From: Hoeflea sp. 108
GTDB taxonomy: Bacteria > Pseudomonadota > Alphaproteobacteria > Rhizobiales > Rhizobiaceae
Assembly (NCBI RefSeq): GCF_000372965.1
Contig: NZ_KB890024.1
Coordinates: 3,412,839-3,476,838 of the forward strand
Direction of reading: 5' to 3'
DNA length: 64,000 bases
Below the pieces are notes generated by a model that saw only the letters and a program-made list of their open reading frames with translations, did not search any database and was not told the DNA's origin. Position numbers and translations under genes: made by a program. Positions 6,652-14,998 of this stretch are shown here, one piece after another (the stretch's first letter is position 1; every line of letters starts with the position of its first letter).

Positions 6652-8238
6652 ATGCGGACCGGATATTTCTCGGTCTTTATGTTTCTGGTGATTGCCGGCA
6701 TCTTCGAGATCGCAACATCAAATAGATGGGTTGCGATCGGCCTTTCCGTGTCCTTTATCGTCAGCCTGTTCATCCTGTCGAAATTGAAATACAAATACAC
6801 GAGATTTGCTCTCGTCTACAATGATATATTTGGATTCGACAGAAAGGTTTACAGAGACATATTCAGAACCTACGGAAAAGATGCATTCGCAGCCACGGCA
6901 TTGATTGTCGTTTTGGCTGCACTGTTCGTCGTGGTTCTGTTCTTCGCGGGAGACAGCAACAACCACCCCGCAGTCGTCTATTCGTCATTGGTGATCAGCG
7001 CGACCGGAGCCTGGCTTCTGGTGCCTTACGCGATGAATGAATATCGGCGTGCAAACTGGGACGGCCGGCACATTTCGACGTTCCTTGCGACCATGCTCGC
7101 GCAACGTTTCAGGCCGGCAGACATGACACGCCTGACAATCAGCGCGCCTCCCTCGTCCGCCAATATCGGAAAACCCGCAAGCCAGGTAGACGAAGCTCCG
7201 CACATCATTCTGATCGGAGGAGAGTCGACCTTTCCACCAAGGCTTTTCGAGCTCCCTGAAGAACCTGACATCGCCCGGTTCTTCGACGGTAAGGAAGGGC
7301 TCCGCGAGTTGAAGGTGGAAATCTTCGGCGGCCAGACCATCCTGTCGCATACAAGCTGCCTGACCGGCCTCTCGACGCTGCTTTTTGGTGAGAATCGCGC
7401 CTACGCTCCTCGCTTCTGGCGGGATCGCATCGGGGTCTCCCTACCCTTCTTCCTGAAGTCTCACGGCTACTCCGTCACGGCCTTGCTATCTGGCCAACGC
7501 GACTGGATGGGCATCGGAGGTTTATACGAGACGATCGGGATCGACAGCGTCTTCGAAGCATCCGACTACATGACTGCCGATGGCGTCGATACGATGTATG
7601 CGAGAGACTCATCCGTCTACGCCGCCGCGCTCGCAGACCTGGGCTCTCGCATGGAACGGGGCAGAACCTGCACCATCGTCGAGACGATGCGCAACCACGG
7701 CCCGCATACCAAGACGCTGACCAATGAAGCTCGCGAAGTAAGCTCCAGGGACTGGTTTGCAGACACCTGCAGATCCTTGAACCGCCCGCTCCTGCATCAA
7801 GCCGCCGAATGGTATGGCCGACTGCGCGCCTCGGTGGACGATTACAATGATTTCAAGACGAAACTGGCCGCCAACCACCCCAATCAGACCTTCCTGATTG
7901 TTCACTACGGCGACCATCAGCCGACATTCTGCGCGGACATTCAGGGCGCCTCCCCCGAACAACTCTTCAAGACCTATCTGACAGTGGACTGGATCGGGCA
8001 GTCGCCTGAGGGCTCGCAAGTCTGCGCAGCCGGGAGCCTCCCGATCTTTTTCGTCGACGTCCTGCTTGCCCGGGCAGCGGGCCTGCCGTTGGATGGCTTT
8101 TTGCAGGCCAAGCAGGTGCTGCTTGAGTCCGACCCCCAGAACGCCTGCTTTGACAGCCCCCAATACCAAGGATTGATTGCCAGCCTCGTCGAGAGCGGAA
8201 AACTCAGGCCCGGCAACTACTCGATCCAGGCGAGTTGA
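6652..8238 (+). CDS. Sulfatase/alkaline-phosphatase-fold membrane protein (LtaS-like), possibly 5'-truncated
   Basis: The product has three or so N-terminal membrane segments (about residues 5-45, 82-102 and 106-124) and a large extracytoplasmic catalytic domain. Motifs fit the LtaS/phosphoethanolamine-transferase branch: IILIGGESTF (metal/nucleophile region), HTSCLTGLSTLLFG, and a late metal site FLIVHYGDHQPTF. Such enzymes move phosphoglycerol or phosphoethanolamine from phospholipid to a surface glycan; here the acceptor may be the LPS core made by the neighbours. The ATG at 6652 has no ribosome-binding site. The frame stays open and hydrophobic upstream to 6535 without any ATG, GTG, TTG or CTG, so the true N-terminus may be lost. 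The gene is visibly more AT-rich than its flanks. Confidence 0.72.
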   Translation: MRTGYFSVFMFLVIAGIFEIATSNRWVAIGLSVSFIVSLFILSKLKYKYTRFALVYNDIFGFDRKVYRDIFRTYGKDAFAATALIVVLAALFVVVLFFAGDSNNHPAVVYSSLVISATGAWLLVPYAMNEYRRANWDGRHISTFLATMLAQRFRPADMTRLTISAPPSSANIGKPASQVDEAPHIILIGGESTFPPRLFELPEEPDIARFFDGKEGLRELKVEIFGGQTILSHTSCLTGLSTLLFGENRAYAPRFWRDRIGVSLPFFLKSHGYSVTALLSGQRDWMGIGGLYETIGIDSVFEASDYMTADGVDTMYARDSSVYAAALADLGSRMERGRTCTIVETMRNHGPHTKTLTNEAREVSSRDWFADTCRSLNRPLLHQAAEWYGRLRASVDDYNDFKTKLAANHPNQTFLIVHYGDHQPTFCADIQGASPEQLFKTYLTVDWIGQSPEGSQVCAAGSLPIFFVDVLLARAAGLPLDGFLQAKQVLLESDPQNACFDSPQYQGLIASLVESGKLRPGNYSIQAS

Positions 8239-8446
8239 CACCATCAAAATCCCGGAAGCAACATTTGCCCACGATCGGGACACTACCTATTTTTCAGCGA
8301 CCCTCTCTGAAAATGCCGGAAACACCTCCATCAACAGAAGACTGATTTCGGATCTTTTCGAAAAGAGCGCGGAACAAAACAGAGGCCTGGGAAGGTTTGT
8401 TTCAAACGTGATGAAGCGCCTGAGGTGGGAAAAGCTCGCGCTTTGA
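8239..8446 (+). pseudogene. Possible remnant of a coding sequence after the sulfatase gene
   Basis: The frame ending at 8446 gives a plausible protein tail over its last 65 or so residues (for example SINRRLISDLFEKSAEQN and VMKRLRWEKLAL). It has no credible start codon: its open frame begins inside the sulfatase gene. Lower GC than the flanks. It may be the 3' stub of a deleted gene. I do not recognise the family, and it may be chance. Confidence 0.25.
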
Positions 8447-8519
8447 GTCCTTGGCCGCGGGCGGTTGAATGGCGTCAGGATTAGTGGCAATAGGCGCCTG
8501 ACAATCCCAGGGACTACAA

Positions 8520-9230
8520 ATGCTCAACGGACTCATTCGGCGCCTGACGGGGCGAGCGCACCCTTACAGGGAGTTGCCCGGCATCGCCAAGAGCGTGATG
8601 GCCGAACATCTCACCTATCTTTCGATCGAGCGCATGCAGTCGCTACTGAGCGAGATCGAAGCCGTCAAAAAGTCCAATGTCGCAGGTGATTTTGCGGAGT
8701 TCGGCGTCGCCCTTGGTGGCTCCGCGATCGTCATCGCAAGCCTGAGAGAGAGCCGAAGCTTCGAGGGCTACGATGTCTTTGGGCAGATACCGGAACCAGG
8801 CACCTCCGACAGGTCGGATGCACACAGCAGATATGAAGTCATTCGCAACGGGCTGTCTCAGGGACTCGCTGGCGAGGAATATTACGGCTACAGAAAAGAC
8901 CTGTATGGTGACGTCGTGGCAGCATTCGCAAGGCACGGCCTTGATGTTGATGACGTCAGTATCGCCCTGAAAAAAGGCCTGTTCCAAGACACGCTTCACC
9001 CACATCCGCACAAGCGCTACAGCCTTGTCCACATCGATTGCGACTGGCACGACCCGGTGTACTTTTGCTTGAAGACGCTTTCACCTCAGTTGAGTTCTGG
9101 AGCCGCAGTCTTGATCGACGACTACAGCGACTACGAAGGATGTCGACTTGCCGTTGATCGCGCGCTCCGCGAGGACAAGACCTTGAAACTGGACCGCGTC
9201 AAGCCGCACGCTGTACTCCGCAAGATATAA
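8520..9230 (+). CDS. TylF/MycF-type class I methyltransferase
   Basis: A 236-residue S-adenosylmethionine-dependent methyltransferase. The N-terminal glycine-rich region GDFAEFGVALGGSA is the SAM-binding signature of the TylF (macrocin O-methyltransferase) family. The later segment HIDCDWHDPVYFCLKTL, then GAAVLIDDYSDYEG, holds the acidic metal-ligand residues that coordinate magnesium and the sugar hydroxyls. Family members O-methylate sugars on natural products or surface glycans. The start has AGGGA just upstream. It lies ten bases before the pyruvyltransferase-type gene and shares its low GC, so the two probably form one transcript. Role in LPS or O-antigen methylation is inference. Confidence 0.8.
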   Translation: MLNGLIRRLTGRAHPYRELPGIAKSVMAEHLTYLSIERMQSLLSEIEAVKKSNVAGDFAEFGVALGGSAIVIASLRESRSFEGYDVFGQIPEPGTSDRSDAHSRYEVIRNGLSQGLAGEEYYGYRKDLYGDVVAAFARHGLDVDDVSIALKKGLFQDTLHPHPHKRYSLVHIDCDWHDPVYFCLKTLSPQLSSGAAVLIDDYSDYEGCRLAVDRALREDKTLKLDRVKPHAVLRKI

Positions 9231-9239
9231 AGAAAAATA

Positions 9240-10079
9240 ATGAAAATTCTTCTTCTGAAATACGACAATACCGACAACATCGGAGACGTAGTACAGACAC
9301 TTGCGGTCGCTCAACACATTCAAAAACATGACGGATTTATTGAACGCGATCACATGAACAGCTACGACGGCGAAGAATGCATCGTCGTAATGAATGGCTG
9401 GTTCTCGCATGAACCGCAAAATTGGCCGCCGTCACCCAAGATCACTCCGATTTTCTTCGGTTTCCACATGACCTCCCAGGCGGCAGCCTTCTACTCCGAG
9501 CACAAGGAGTACTTCCGCAGATTTCAGCCCATCGGGTGCCGCGATCTGGGAACTGCCGAGATAATTCGCGGCTGGGGTGTAGAGGCATATGTCAGCGGCT
9601 GCGCGACAATGACATTTTCCGAGCGACCGGAAGCGCCTGCGAACCCCAAGGTGGTCCTGGTCGACGTCCCCCGACAGCACTTCGATCGAGGAGAGCGAGC
9701 GAATTTCGTCTACGAAAGCCACATAATGCCCGCCCATTGGTCGCATCTCTCTCAAGATGCCAAGATCGATACGGCGAAGGCTCTCCTCGAACTGTATCGC
9801 AGCGAGGCTGGCACAGTCGTCACATCGCGCATTCATTGCGCCATGCCCTGTTTTGCAATGGGAATTCCGACGGTCTACAGCGGGATCGTCGAGTACCGCA
9901 CCGCACTGATCAATGACATCGGAATCCCCAGCTACGCCTTCTCGAAGTTCAGGCGAATGAAAGTGAAGGCGCTGCCATTTAGGGCGCCGAGCTATAAAGA
10001 AAGAAAGCAGGCCATTGCGGCCGACCTCAGGAAGCGACTGGAACTGGCGGGTGTTCCCCTCGCCCCTTGGAGGCCATGA
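9240..10079 (+). CDS. Polysaccharide pyruvyl transferase family protein
   Basis: A 279-residue protein that begins MKILLLKYDNTDNIGDVVQT, the usual N-terminal phosphate-loop-like region of this family. It ends with the diagnostic TSRIHCAMPCFAMGIPTV motif, in which the arginine and histidine contact the nucleotide or phosphoenolpyruvate. The family adds ketal pyruvate to sugars of exopolysaccharide or LPS, giving negative charge, although many members remain uncharacterised. It follows the TylF-type methyltransferase by nine bases and converges on the glycosyltransferase operon, with about 40 bases between stop codons. A cytoplasmic enzyme acting on lipid-linked or nucleotide sugars is the likely role. 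Confidence 0.82.
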   Translation: MKILLLKYDNTDNIGDVVQTLAVAQHIQKHDGFIERDHMNSYDGEECIVVMNGWFSHEPQNWPPSPKITPIFFGFHMTSQAAAFYSEHKEYFRRFQPIGCRDLGTAEIIRGWGVEAYVSGCATMTFSERPEAPANPKVVLVDVPRQHFDRGERANFVYESHIMPAHWSHLSQDAKIDTAKALLELYRSEAGTVVTSRIHCAMPCFAMGIPTVYSGIVEYRTALINDIGIPSYAFSKFRRMKVKALPFRAPSYKERKQAIAADLRKRLELAGVPLAPWRP

Positions 10080-10121
10080 CAACAGCGGGAGGCTCTTGTC
10101 TCTCTCGCCCTCGCGAGCGGC

Positions 10122-10970
10122 CTATTGCAGAAGACGACCGGCGTCCTCGGCCTTGCCGTCACCGGCGAGAGCGAGCGGCCCGGTAGGATGCAACAGGACC
10201 GCCTTGCGACGCTCGCCGCGGAGAAGCCTCGCCAGCTTGTCGGCCAGACGCGCGAACTCCCGCGCCACCCGGGTCGGAAAGTTGCCCTTGGCGCGCTTGA
10301 TGGCCGGCGTGATGGCCAATGTTATGGTCGAGGCCATCGGACCGTCGGCGTACCCATGGTAGAACAGGTGTTGAAAGCAGGCGGCAGGCACCAGCGCCTC
10401 GATATCGGCCATCTTGAACACATCGCCGCTCGTGGTGAACATCATGTGATCGATGGGTGCCGAGTAGTGTCTGGCCGCCTCGACAAGCTTGCGCGCGCAG
10501 CGCCTGGATATCAGGTATCCGCAGGTTCCATATGTATCCCAGCTCAGGCGATGCGCCCTGTAGCCATCGCAAACCTTCCGTCCATTTGCTGAAATCCAGG
10601 CACGCTCAGGCCAGCCTTCCAGCCGTATGATGTCTGCACCTGCCTTGTAGAGCTGATGGTCGGTCACGACCCGCTTGAAGTTGGAGGCAAAGATCACATC
10701 GTCTTCAAGGACCAGCCCGTAGTCATCCTGTCCCCCGGCGATCTGCTCCCAGGCAAGTCTGTGACTGAGAAAGCAGCCGACCTGGCCTGCGGTGGTGGAT
10801 TTTTGGCCGGGTGCGAGCCTTGTGACCTCGTCGATGAGTTCCGGCGACAGCGCGTTTCCGTCCACGGCCGATATCCGCTGGAACGGGAGATCCAACTGCT
10901 GCAGCATGTCGCGCATTTGCAGCATGCGCTCTGGGGACCGGTCGAGGTTGATAACATAGGCCCTGATCAA
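10122..10970 (-). CDS. Glycosyltransferase family 25 (first of three)
   Basis: A 282-residue GT25 protein, the LPS galactosyl/glucosyltransferase family. N-terminal motif YVINLDRSPERM, then VGCFLSHRLAW and the acidic LEDDVIF, are characteristic; GYLISRRCARKL marks the middle region. The start is TTG at 10970, eight bases after GGAG. It is the last gene of the minus-strand operon, 54 bases after the previous gene, whereas all others overlap. The C-terminal 60 residues are basic and not part of the core fold. The sugar it transfers cannot be read from sequence. Confidence 0.86.
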   Translation of the reverse strand: MIRAYVINLDRSPERMLQMRDMLQQLDLPFQRISAVDGNALSPELIDEVTRLAPGQKSTTAGQVGCFLSHRLAWEQIAGGQDDYGLVLEDDVIFASNFKRVVTDHQLYKAGADIIRLEGWPERAWISANGRKVCDGYRAHRLSWDTYGTCGYLISRRCARKLVEAARHYSAPIDHMMFTTSGDVFKMADIEALVPAACFQHLFYHGYADGPMASTITLAITPAIKRAKGNFPTRVAREFARLADKLARLLRGERRKAVLLHPTGPLALAGDGKAEDAGRLLQ

Positions 10971-11024
10971 GCAACACTCCAGGTCTCGGGATGGCAGAAG
11001 GCGCGCAAGCGGAAAGACGCGGGG

Positions 11025-11768
11025 CTATTCGTAGTCACGGAAATCCGGAGGCGGCAAATGGCGACCGAGCCGGGAGCGATAGCGATAGCTCAATGGCGCG
11101 AGCACATCACCAAGCAGGAAGCTCCACGCCAAAGGATATCGTGACGGTCCGTCGCCGTAGTCGACTCCACGCCGCTCTTTGGGATGCCGCGCCGGATTCT
11201 TGATCAGGTGCGGCAGCAACGCATCAAGCCTTCGCTCAACGATATCAAGCCATTGCTTTGTAAATTCGGTTCGCGGTCGGAACGCGAAGGCGCAATTGCC
11301 GATAAGTTGCGCGTGATTTCTCCTGAGATGGAGATATGCGATCTTGTTGAAGATATAGAACGAGCGCCTTCCAAGGTAATAATAGACGCCATCGATGTGC
11401 GACTTGTTTACCAGAGCAACCCCGTCCCTGAGTTCGGCATATCCCACTCCCAGAGAGCCATCGGCCTCCATCCGCTCGAGGCTTTCAGCCCACGACGCCG
11501 TTGTCCTCTTGATGTCGGAATAGCCGCCGCCGTGAAAATGCATGAAATAGGCGCGAAGATAGTCCGACTGGTGAATTGGACTGAGATACTGAAAGGCCGG
11601 GTGCAATGGATGATCTTGCAGGACCCACTTAGGCAATTCGCTGCGATCGACAAGGATGATGTCGCATTCGCTGCTGCCCATCGTCTCCAGACAGCGCATC
11701 CTGTTGTCGCTCATGGGATTTGCGCCTGGCCAGAAAACAAAAATTCTGCGCGACATTTTCTCGGTCAT
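11025..11768 (-). CDS. GT32 / capsular-polysaccharide-synthesis-type glycosyltransferase
   Basis: A 247-residue protein beginning MTEKMSRRIFVFWPG. The family signature is SDYLRAYFMHFHGGGYSDIK, related to the GT32 DXD sugar-nucleotide site. Here the usual second aspartate of the DXD is a lysine (SDIK), a variant I associate with capsule-type members; activity may differ. The start ATG overlaps the stop of the upstream GT25 gene as ATGA (11765-11768), which fixes it over the longer frame and implies translational coupling. Likely acts at the cytoplasmic membrane on the same glycan as its operon partners. Confidence 0.78.
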   Translation of the reverse strand: MTEKMSRRIFVFWPGANPMSDNRMRCLETMGSSECDIILVDRSELPKWVLQDHPLHPAFQYLSPIHQSDYLRAYFMHFHGGGYSDIKRTTASWAESLERMEADGSLGVGYAELRDGVALVNKSHIDGVYYYLGRRSFYIFNKIAYLHLRRNHAQLIGNCAFAFRPRTEFTKQWLDIVERRLDALLPHLIKNPARHPKERRGVDYGDGPSRYPLAWSFLLGDVLAPLSYRYRSRLGRHLPPPDFRDYE

Positions 11769-12535
11769 CGAAATTTGACTCTTTTCCAATCTCCGCCCCG
11801 AACTGACGCCGAGCAAAAGTACCAGGCCCGCTTCAACGGCCTCGTCAGTTCCCTTGTCAGTTTCGCAACTCCGTGCACGGCCTTCGCCTCGGGACGATCC
11901 CTTTCGAGCGTACTTGGCAACTCTGCTCGACCTTCGGCGATGAACATGTCCTGGATGCAGATCGCGGGGTCAACCTGATAGATCCGCAACTGCTGCGAGG
12001 GGACGCAGTCGGCGTTGAACAGGAACTGGTCTACCGGATCGACGAACTCGGCGCTCCAGTCCAGCAGCTTTCGGGCAGCCGCGCTGGACACGATATAGCC
12101 CGCCCCACCTGCATGGGTGGCCCGCATGCGACGAAGCGATCGACCGAAATGGACAGCATGCGGCCGATCCAACACGGTGCGAACGAAAGTCGTCTCCAGC
12201 TTGACGATGTCTGCGTCTTCAGGAATCCACATGTCGTCGCGCAAGAACTGCCCGATGTCCTGACCGAAGTGAACATCGTCTTCAAAGATTGCGGTATGTC
12301 TGGAGTGCCCGGAAGCGGCAATTTGCCAGCATTGGCGATGACTGAGAAAACAAGCGATCTCACCTCGCCTCAGCTGGTAGAACTTGCCGATTGGGCGACG
12401 AAGGGAGGCTTCTGGCAAGGTGTTTCCGTCTACAGCCGATACGCGGCTGAAATCGACGCCGGCTTCCTCGAAAATCGGCGCCATGCGCGTGAGCCGATCG
12501 GACGAGCGATCCAGGTTGATGAGCAGCAGCTTCAT
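11765..12535 (-). CDS. Glycosyltransferase family 25 (second of three)
   Basis: A 256-residue GT25 enzyme with LLLINLDRSSDRLTRM at the N-terminus, IACFLSHRQCW, the acidic FEDDVHF motif and GGAGYIVSSAAARKLL. The ATG at 12535 overlaps the upstream stop as TGATG; a GTG one codon earlier is possible. It is a paralogue of its two operon neighbours but clearly diverged, so the three probably make different linkages rather than being recent copies. A short segment near the C-terminus (ICIQDMFIAEG) resembles one in the third GT25 (ICVQDVWITPE), suggesting these two are the closest pair. Confidence 0.86.
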   Translation of the reverse strand: MKLLLINLDRSSDRLTRMAPIFEEAGVDFSRVSAVDGNTLPEASLRRPIGKFYQLRRGEIACFLSHRQCWQIAASGHSRHTAIFEDDVHFGQDIGQFLRDDMWIPEDADIVKLETTFVRTVLDRPHAVHFGRSLRRMRATHAGGAGYIVSSAAARKLLDWSAEFVDPVDQFLFNADCVPSQQLRIYQVDPAICIQDMFIAEGRAELPSTLERDRPEAKAVHGVAKLTRELTRPLKRAWYFCSASVRGGDWKRVKFR

Positions 12536-13383
12536 CACTTCTGCCCGCCTGCGGAGACACCGGTCCCAACAGGAACTCTCAGGAAGATGGATGTTTTCAG
12601 TCCGACAGCCTGCGCCTTGTACATCAGGCCCGCGATTTGACGCCCCACGCGCACCACCTCATGCCTGAGTTTTGCAATGCCACGCCGCCGAGCCGATCGC
12701 GTGTCCGTTCTGTGAAACGCGTGACGGTTCCCCGCGATCTCGCTCGCAAGCGCGTTTACGCTCGTTTCGGGCGTTATCCAGACATCCTGGACACAGATGG
12801 CCGGCACGATCTGCAATGAAACAAGCTCGTGCAGCATGCCTTCCGTCGGCGAAAACAATATGACATCCGCGGGCTCGATCTTGCGCGCTGTGTGTTCGAC
12901 GAGCCTGGCCGCAGCCCCTCGAGAGATGAAATAGCCGCCGGAGCCGAAATTCTTCGATTTCAGGCGCCTGAGATCATGGTCAAACGGCTTCGACCAGACC
13001 CTGTAGGACAACTCTCTCTTTTGGGTATCGGTCTCGGCTCTGACGATTTCGGCGCCCTGCGGTATCCAGTCGTCATGGCGCAGAAAAAGTGGGGCGGCCG
13101 CGGACAGGTGAATGTCGTCCTCGGCGACAAATGCCCATTCGTCGGCGCCATCCACGACCAGTTGCCACGCTTTGCGGTGGCTGAGCAGGCAGCCCATCTC
13201 CGCCGGCGACATGGAGTTATGGCCAGATGCGCGCTTCAGCAGGCGTTCGAACTCGTCATTCGGCAGCTGCCGGGCATCGACGGCAGGCACCCTGACGACG
13301 TCGACGCCCTTGCCCTCCACTTGGCCCATGAACCATTCGAGCCGTTCGGGCGAACGGTCGAGATTGATCAGATAGACCTTCAT
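12535..13383 (-). CDS. Glycosyltransferase family 25 (third of three)
   Basis: A 282-residue GT25 enzyme: MKVYLINLDRSPERLEWF, MGCLLSHRKAWQL, the acidic AEDDIHL motif and GSGGYFISRGAAARLVEH. The start at 13383 is set by an ATGA overlap with the stop of the preceding GT2 gene; the frame extends 22 codons upstream inside that gene and is not used. The C-terminal 50 residues are strongly basic, which may hold the protein at the membrane surface. Confidence 0.86.
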   Translation of the reverse strand: MKVYLINLDRSPERLEWFMGQVEGKGVDVVRVPAVDARQLPNDEFERLLKRASGHNSMSPAEMGCLLSHRKAWQLVVDGADEWAFVAEDDIHLSAAAPLFLRHDDWIPQGAEIVRAETDTQKRELSYRVWSKPFDHDLRRLKSKNFGSGGYFISRGAAARLVEHTARKIEPADVILFSPTEGMLHELVSLQIVPAICVQDVWITPETSVNALASEIAGNRHAFHRTDTRSARRRGIAKLRHEVVRVGRQIAGLMYKAQAVGLKTSIFLRVPVGTGVSAGGQK

Positions 13384-14210
13384 TTCACGTTCGACTTTCC
13401 GGCTGCGATGCGCGACGAGGCCTGTATTCGGCTCATCACGGTCTGCCAATTGCCCTCGGCTTTGCTGCGGTCGGCCATCTTGTGCCAGATGTGGAGCACC
13501 TCGGTGGCCCAGGTACCCGACCGGCGTTCGATGCCCGCCTCATACATGCGGAAGACGAAATCGACATCCTCATGCCCCCAGCCCGTCAGGCCTTCGTCAT
13601 AACCGCCGATCCTGACGACGTCGCGTTTCCAGCTTCCGATGTTGCAGCCTTTGACGCGCCGCCAGGTGAATTTGTGGTAGTTGCGGAAGCCGGCATCGGG
13701 AAGGCGGGCAAACAGCGGGATGACCTTGGCCAGTTGCCCCCCCGCCCGGTATCGCAGCGCATGGCGTTTCAGGGCACTGAAATCGACGTCACCGCGCGCG
13801 CAGAGTTCGGCGCTGAGGTCGGGGCCCATCATGATGCGACTTCCGGTCACCAGATAGCCGGGCTTGGCCAGGCGTCGATGTTGACGGATGAAGTCCGGCT
13901 GGGTGATGCAGTCGCCATCGAGGAAAATCAGATAGTCGCCGCGCGACGCCTCGATGGCCTTGTTGAGGATCTGCGTACGCCGGAACCCGATATCCTCGTG
14001 CCAGACATGGTTGACGGCAATATCGGTCGCGGCAGCGAGCTTTTGCACCAATTGCCTGGTTTCGTCTCCCGATCCGTCGTCGGCGACCACGATCTCGAAG
14101 TCGCGATCGGTCTGCGCCATCAGCGAGCGGAACGACAGGTTGAGCGCCGGAACCCAGTTGTAGGTATTGACGATGACTGTGATCGACGGAACGCCGGGAC
14201 CTCCAGTCAT
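13380..14210 (-). CDS. Glycosyltransferase family 2 with C-terminal galactosyltransferase-like region
   Basis: A 276-residue GT-A enzyme. SITVIVNTYNW opens the fold, VVADDGSGDET and LDGDCI give the nucleotide-sugar and metal-binding acids, and GYDEGLTGWGHEDVDFVFRM near residue 220 is the C-terminal acceptor/catalytic motif found in chondroitin-polymerase-type and similar GT2 proteins. The start at 14210 overlaps the upstream stop as ATGA; about 49 further upstream codons in frame belong to the neighbour's coding region. Probably adds one sugar to the LPS core or a side chain. Confidence 0.86.
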   Translation of the reverse strand: MTGGPGVPSITVIVNTYNWVPALNLSFRSLMAQTDRDFEIVVADDGSGDETRQLVQKLAAATDIAVNHVWHEDIGFRRTQILNKAIEASRGDYLIFLDGDCITQPDFIRQHRRLAKPGYLVTGSRIMMGPDLSAELCARGDVDFSALKRHALRYRAGGQLAKVIPLFARLPDAGFRNYHKFTWRRVKGCNIGSWKRDVVRIGGYDEGLTGWGHEDVDFVFRMYEAGIERRSGTWATEVLHIWHKMADRSKAEGNWQTVMSRIQASSRIAAGKSNVK

Positions 14211-14971
14211 TTCGGCGCCTTCGGGCCGGCCTGCTGACCGTTCCATATCTTCAGGTAGCGATAATAGGTTCCCTGCGCGGCCGAGACGGCGTTGGCAAGA
14301 CCGTGTCCGCCGTCGAGGAAGCCGCGCTTGAGGACATAGGTCCTGAAGAACATCCACATGCCGCGCGATACGGCCTTGCCGACCGAGGATGTGCGCCCCG
14401 CCTCCAGCGCCTGCCTTGCCGAGGCTTCCGTATAGGCGTCGGTCTTCTTCAGGACATCGGAGAAGTTGCGGAAACTGTAATGCAGAAGCTTCCCCGGCAG
14501 CCGTGCGACGGCTCCATCCGGCACCAGCCGCTCATGCACCAGCGCATCGCTGAAGCGCGCAGTGCCGCGCCGGAACAGGCGCAGCACATAGTCGGGACTG
14601 GTACCGGAGTAGCGCAGGAACTTGCCGCAATACCAGGTCATGCGCGACATCTCGTAAGCATCGCTCGACGACTGCCCCGCAACGACCGCCTTGATCGCAT
14701 CGGCCAATTCAGGCGAAACACGCTCGTCCGCATCCAGCGACAGCACCCACTGCTCCTGCGCCAGCGCCAGGACCCTGTTCTTCTGGACTCCAAAACCCTG
14801 CCAGTTGCTGGCGACATGCACCCTGGCGCCCATTTCGGCGGCCATTTCCCGCGTCCTGTCGGAGCTTCCGCCATCGAGAACGACAACCTCGTCGGCAAAG
14901 CCGACGCTTTCCAGGCACGGGCCGATGTTCTGTTCTTCGTCCTGCGTGATGATGATGACCGAAAGCCCCAT
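14207..14971 (-). CDS. Glycosyltransferase family 2, WaaE/KdtX-like LPS core glucosyltransferase
   Basis: A 254-residue GT2 enzyme with the compact N-terminus MGLSVIIITQDEEQNIG, VVLDGGSSDRT and LSLDADERVS. The length and the segment after it (MTWYCGKFLRYSG, VHERLVPDG) match the WaaE/KdtX family, which adds a beta-1,4-glucose to the LPS inner core; in S. meliloti the equivalent cluster gene is, from memory, lpsE or lpsC. AGGAGAGG precedes the start. It is the second gene of the operon, 27 bases after the GT4 gene, and its stop overlaps the next start. Confidence 0.83.
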   Translation of the reverse strand: MGLSVIIITQDEEQNIGPCLESVGFADEVVVLDGGSSDRTREMAAEMGARVHVASNWQGFGVQKNRVLALAQEQWVLSLDADERVSPELADAIKAVVAGQSSSDAYEMSRMTWYCGKFLRYSGTSPDYVLRLFRRGTARFSDALVHERLVPDGAVARLPGKLLHYSFRNFSDVLKKTDAYTEASARQALEAGRTSSVGKAVSRGMWMFFRTYVLKRGFLDGGHGLANAVSAAQGTYYRYLKIWNGQQAGPKAPK

Positions 14972-14998
14972 ATCCCCGCCTCTCCTAAGCTTTCCCGG

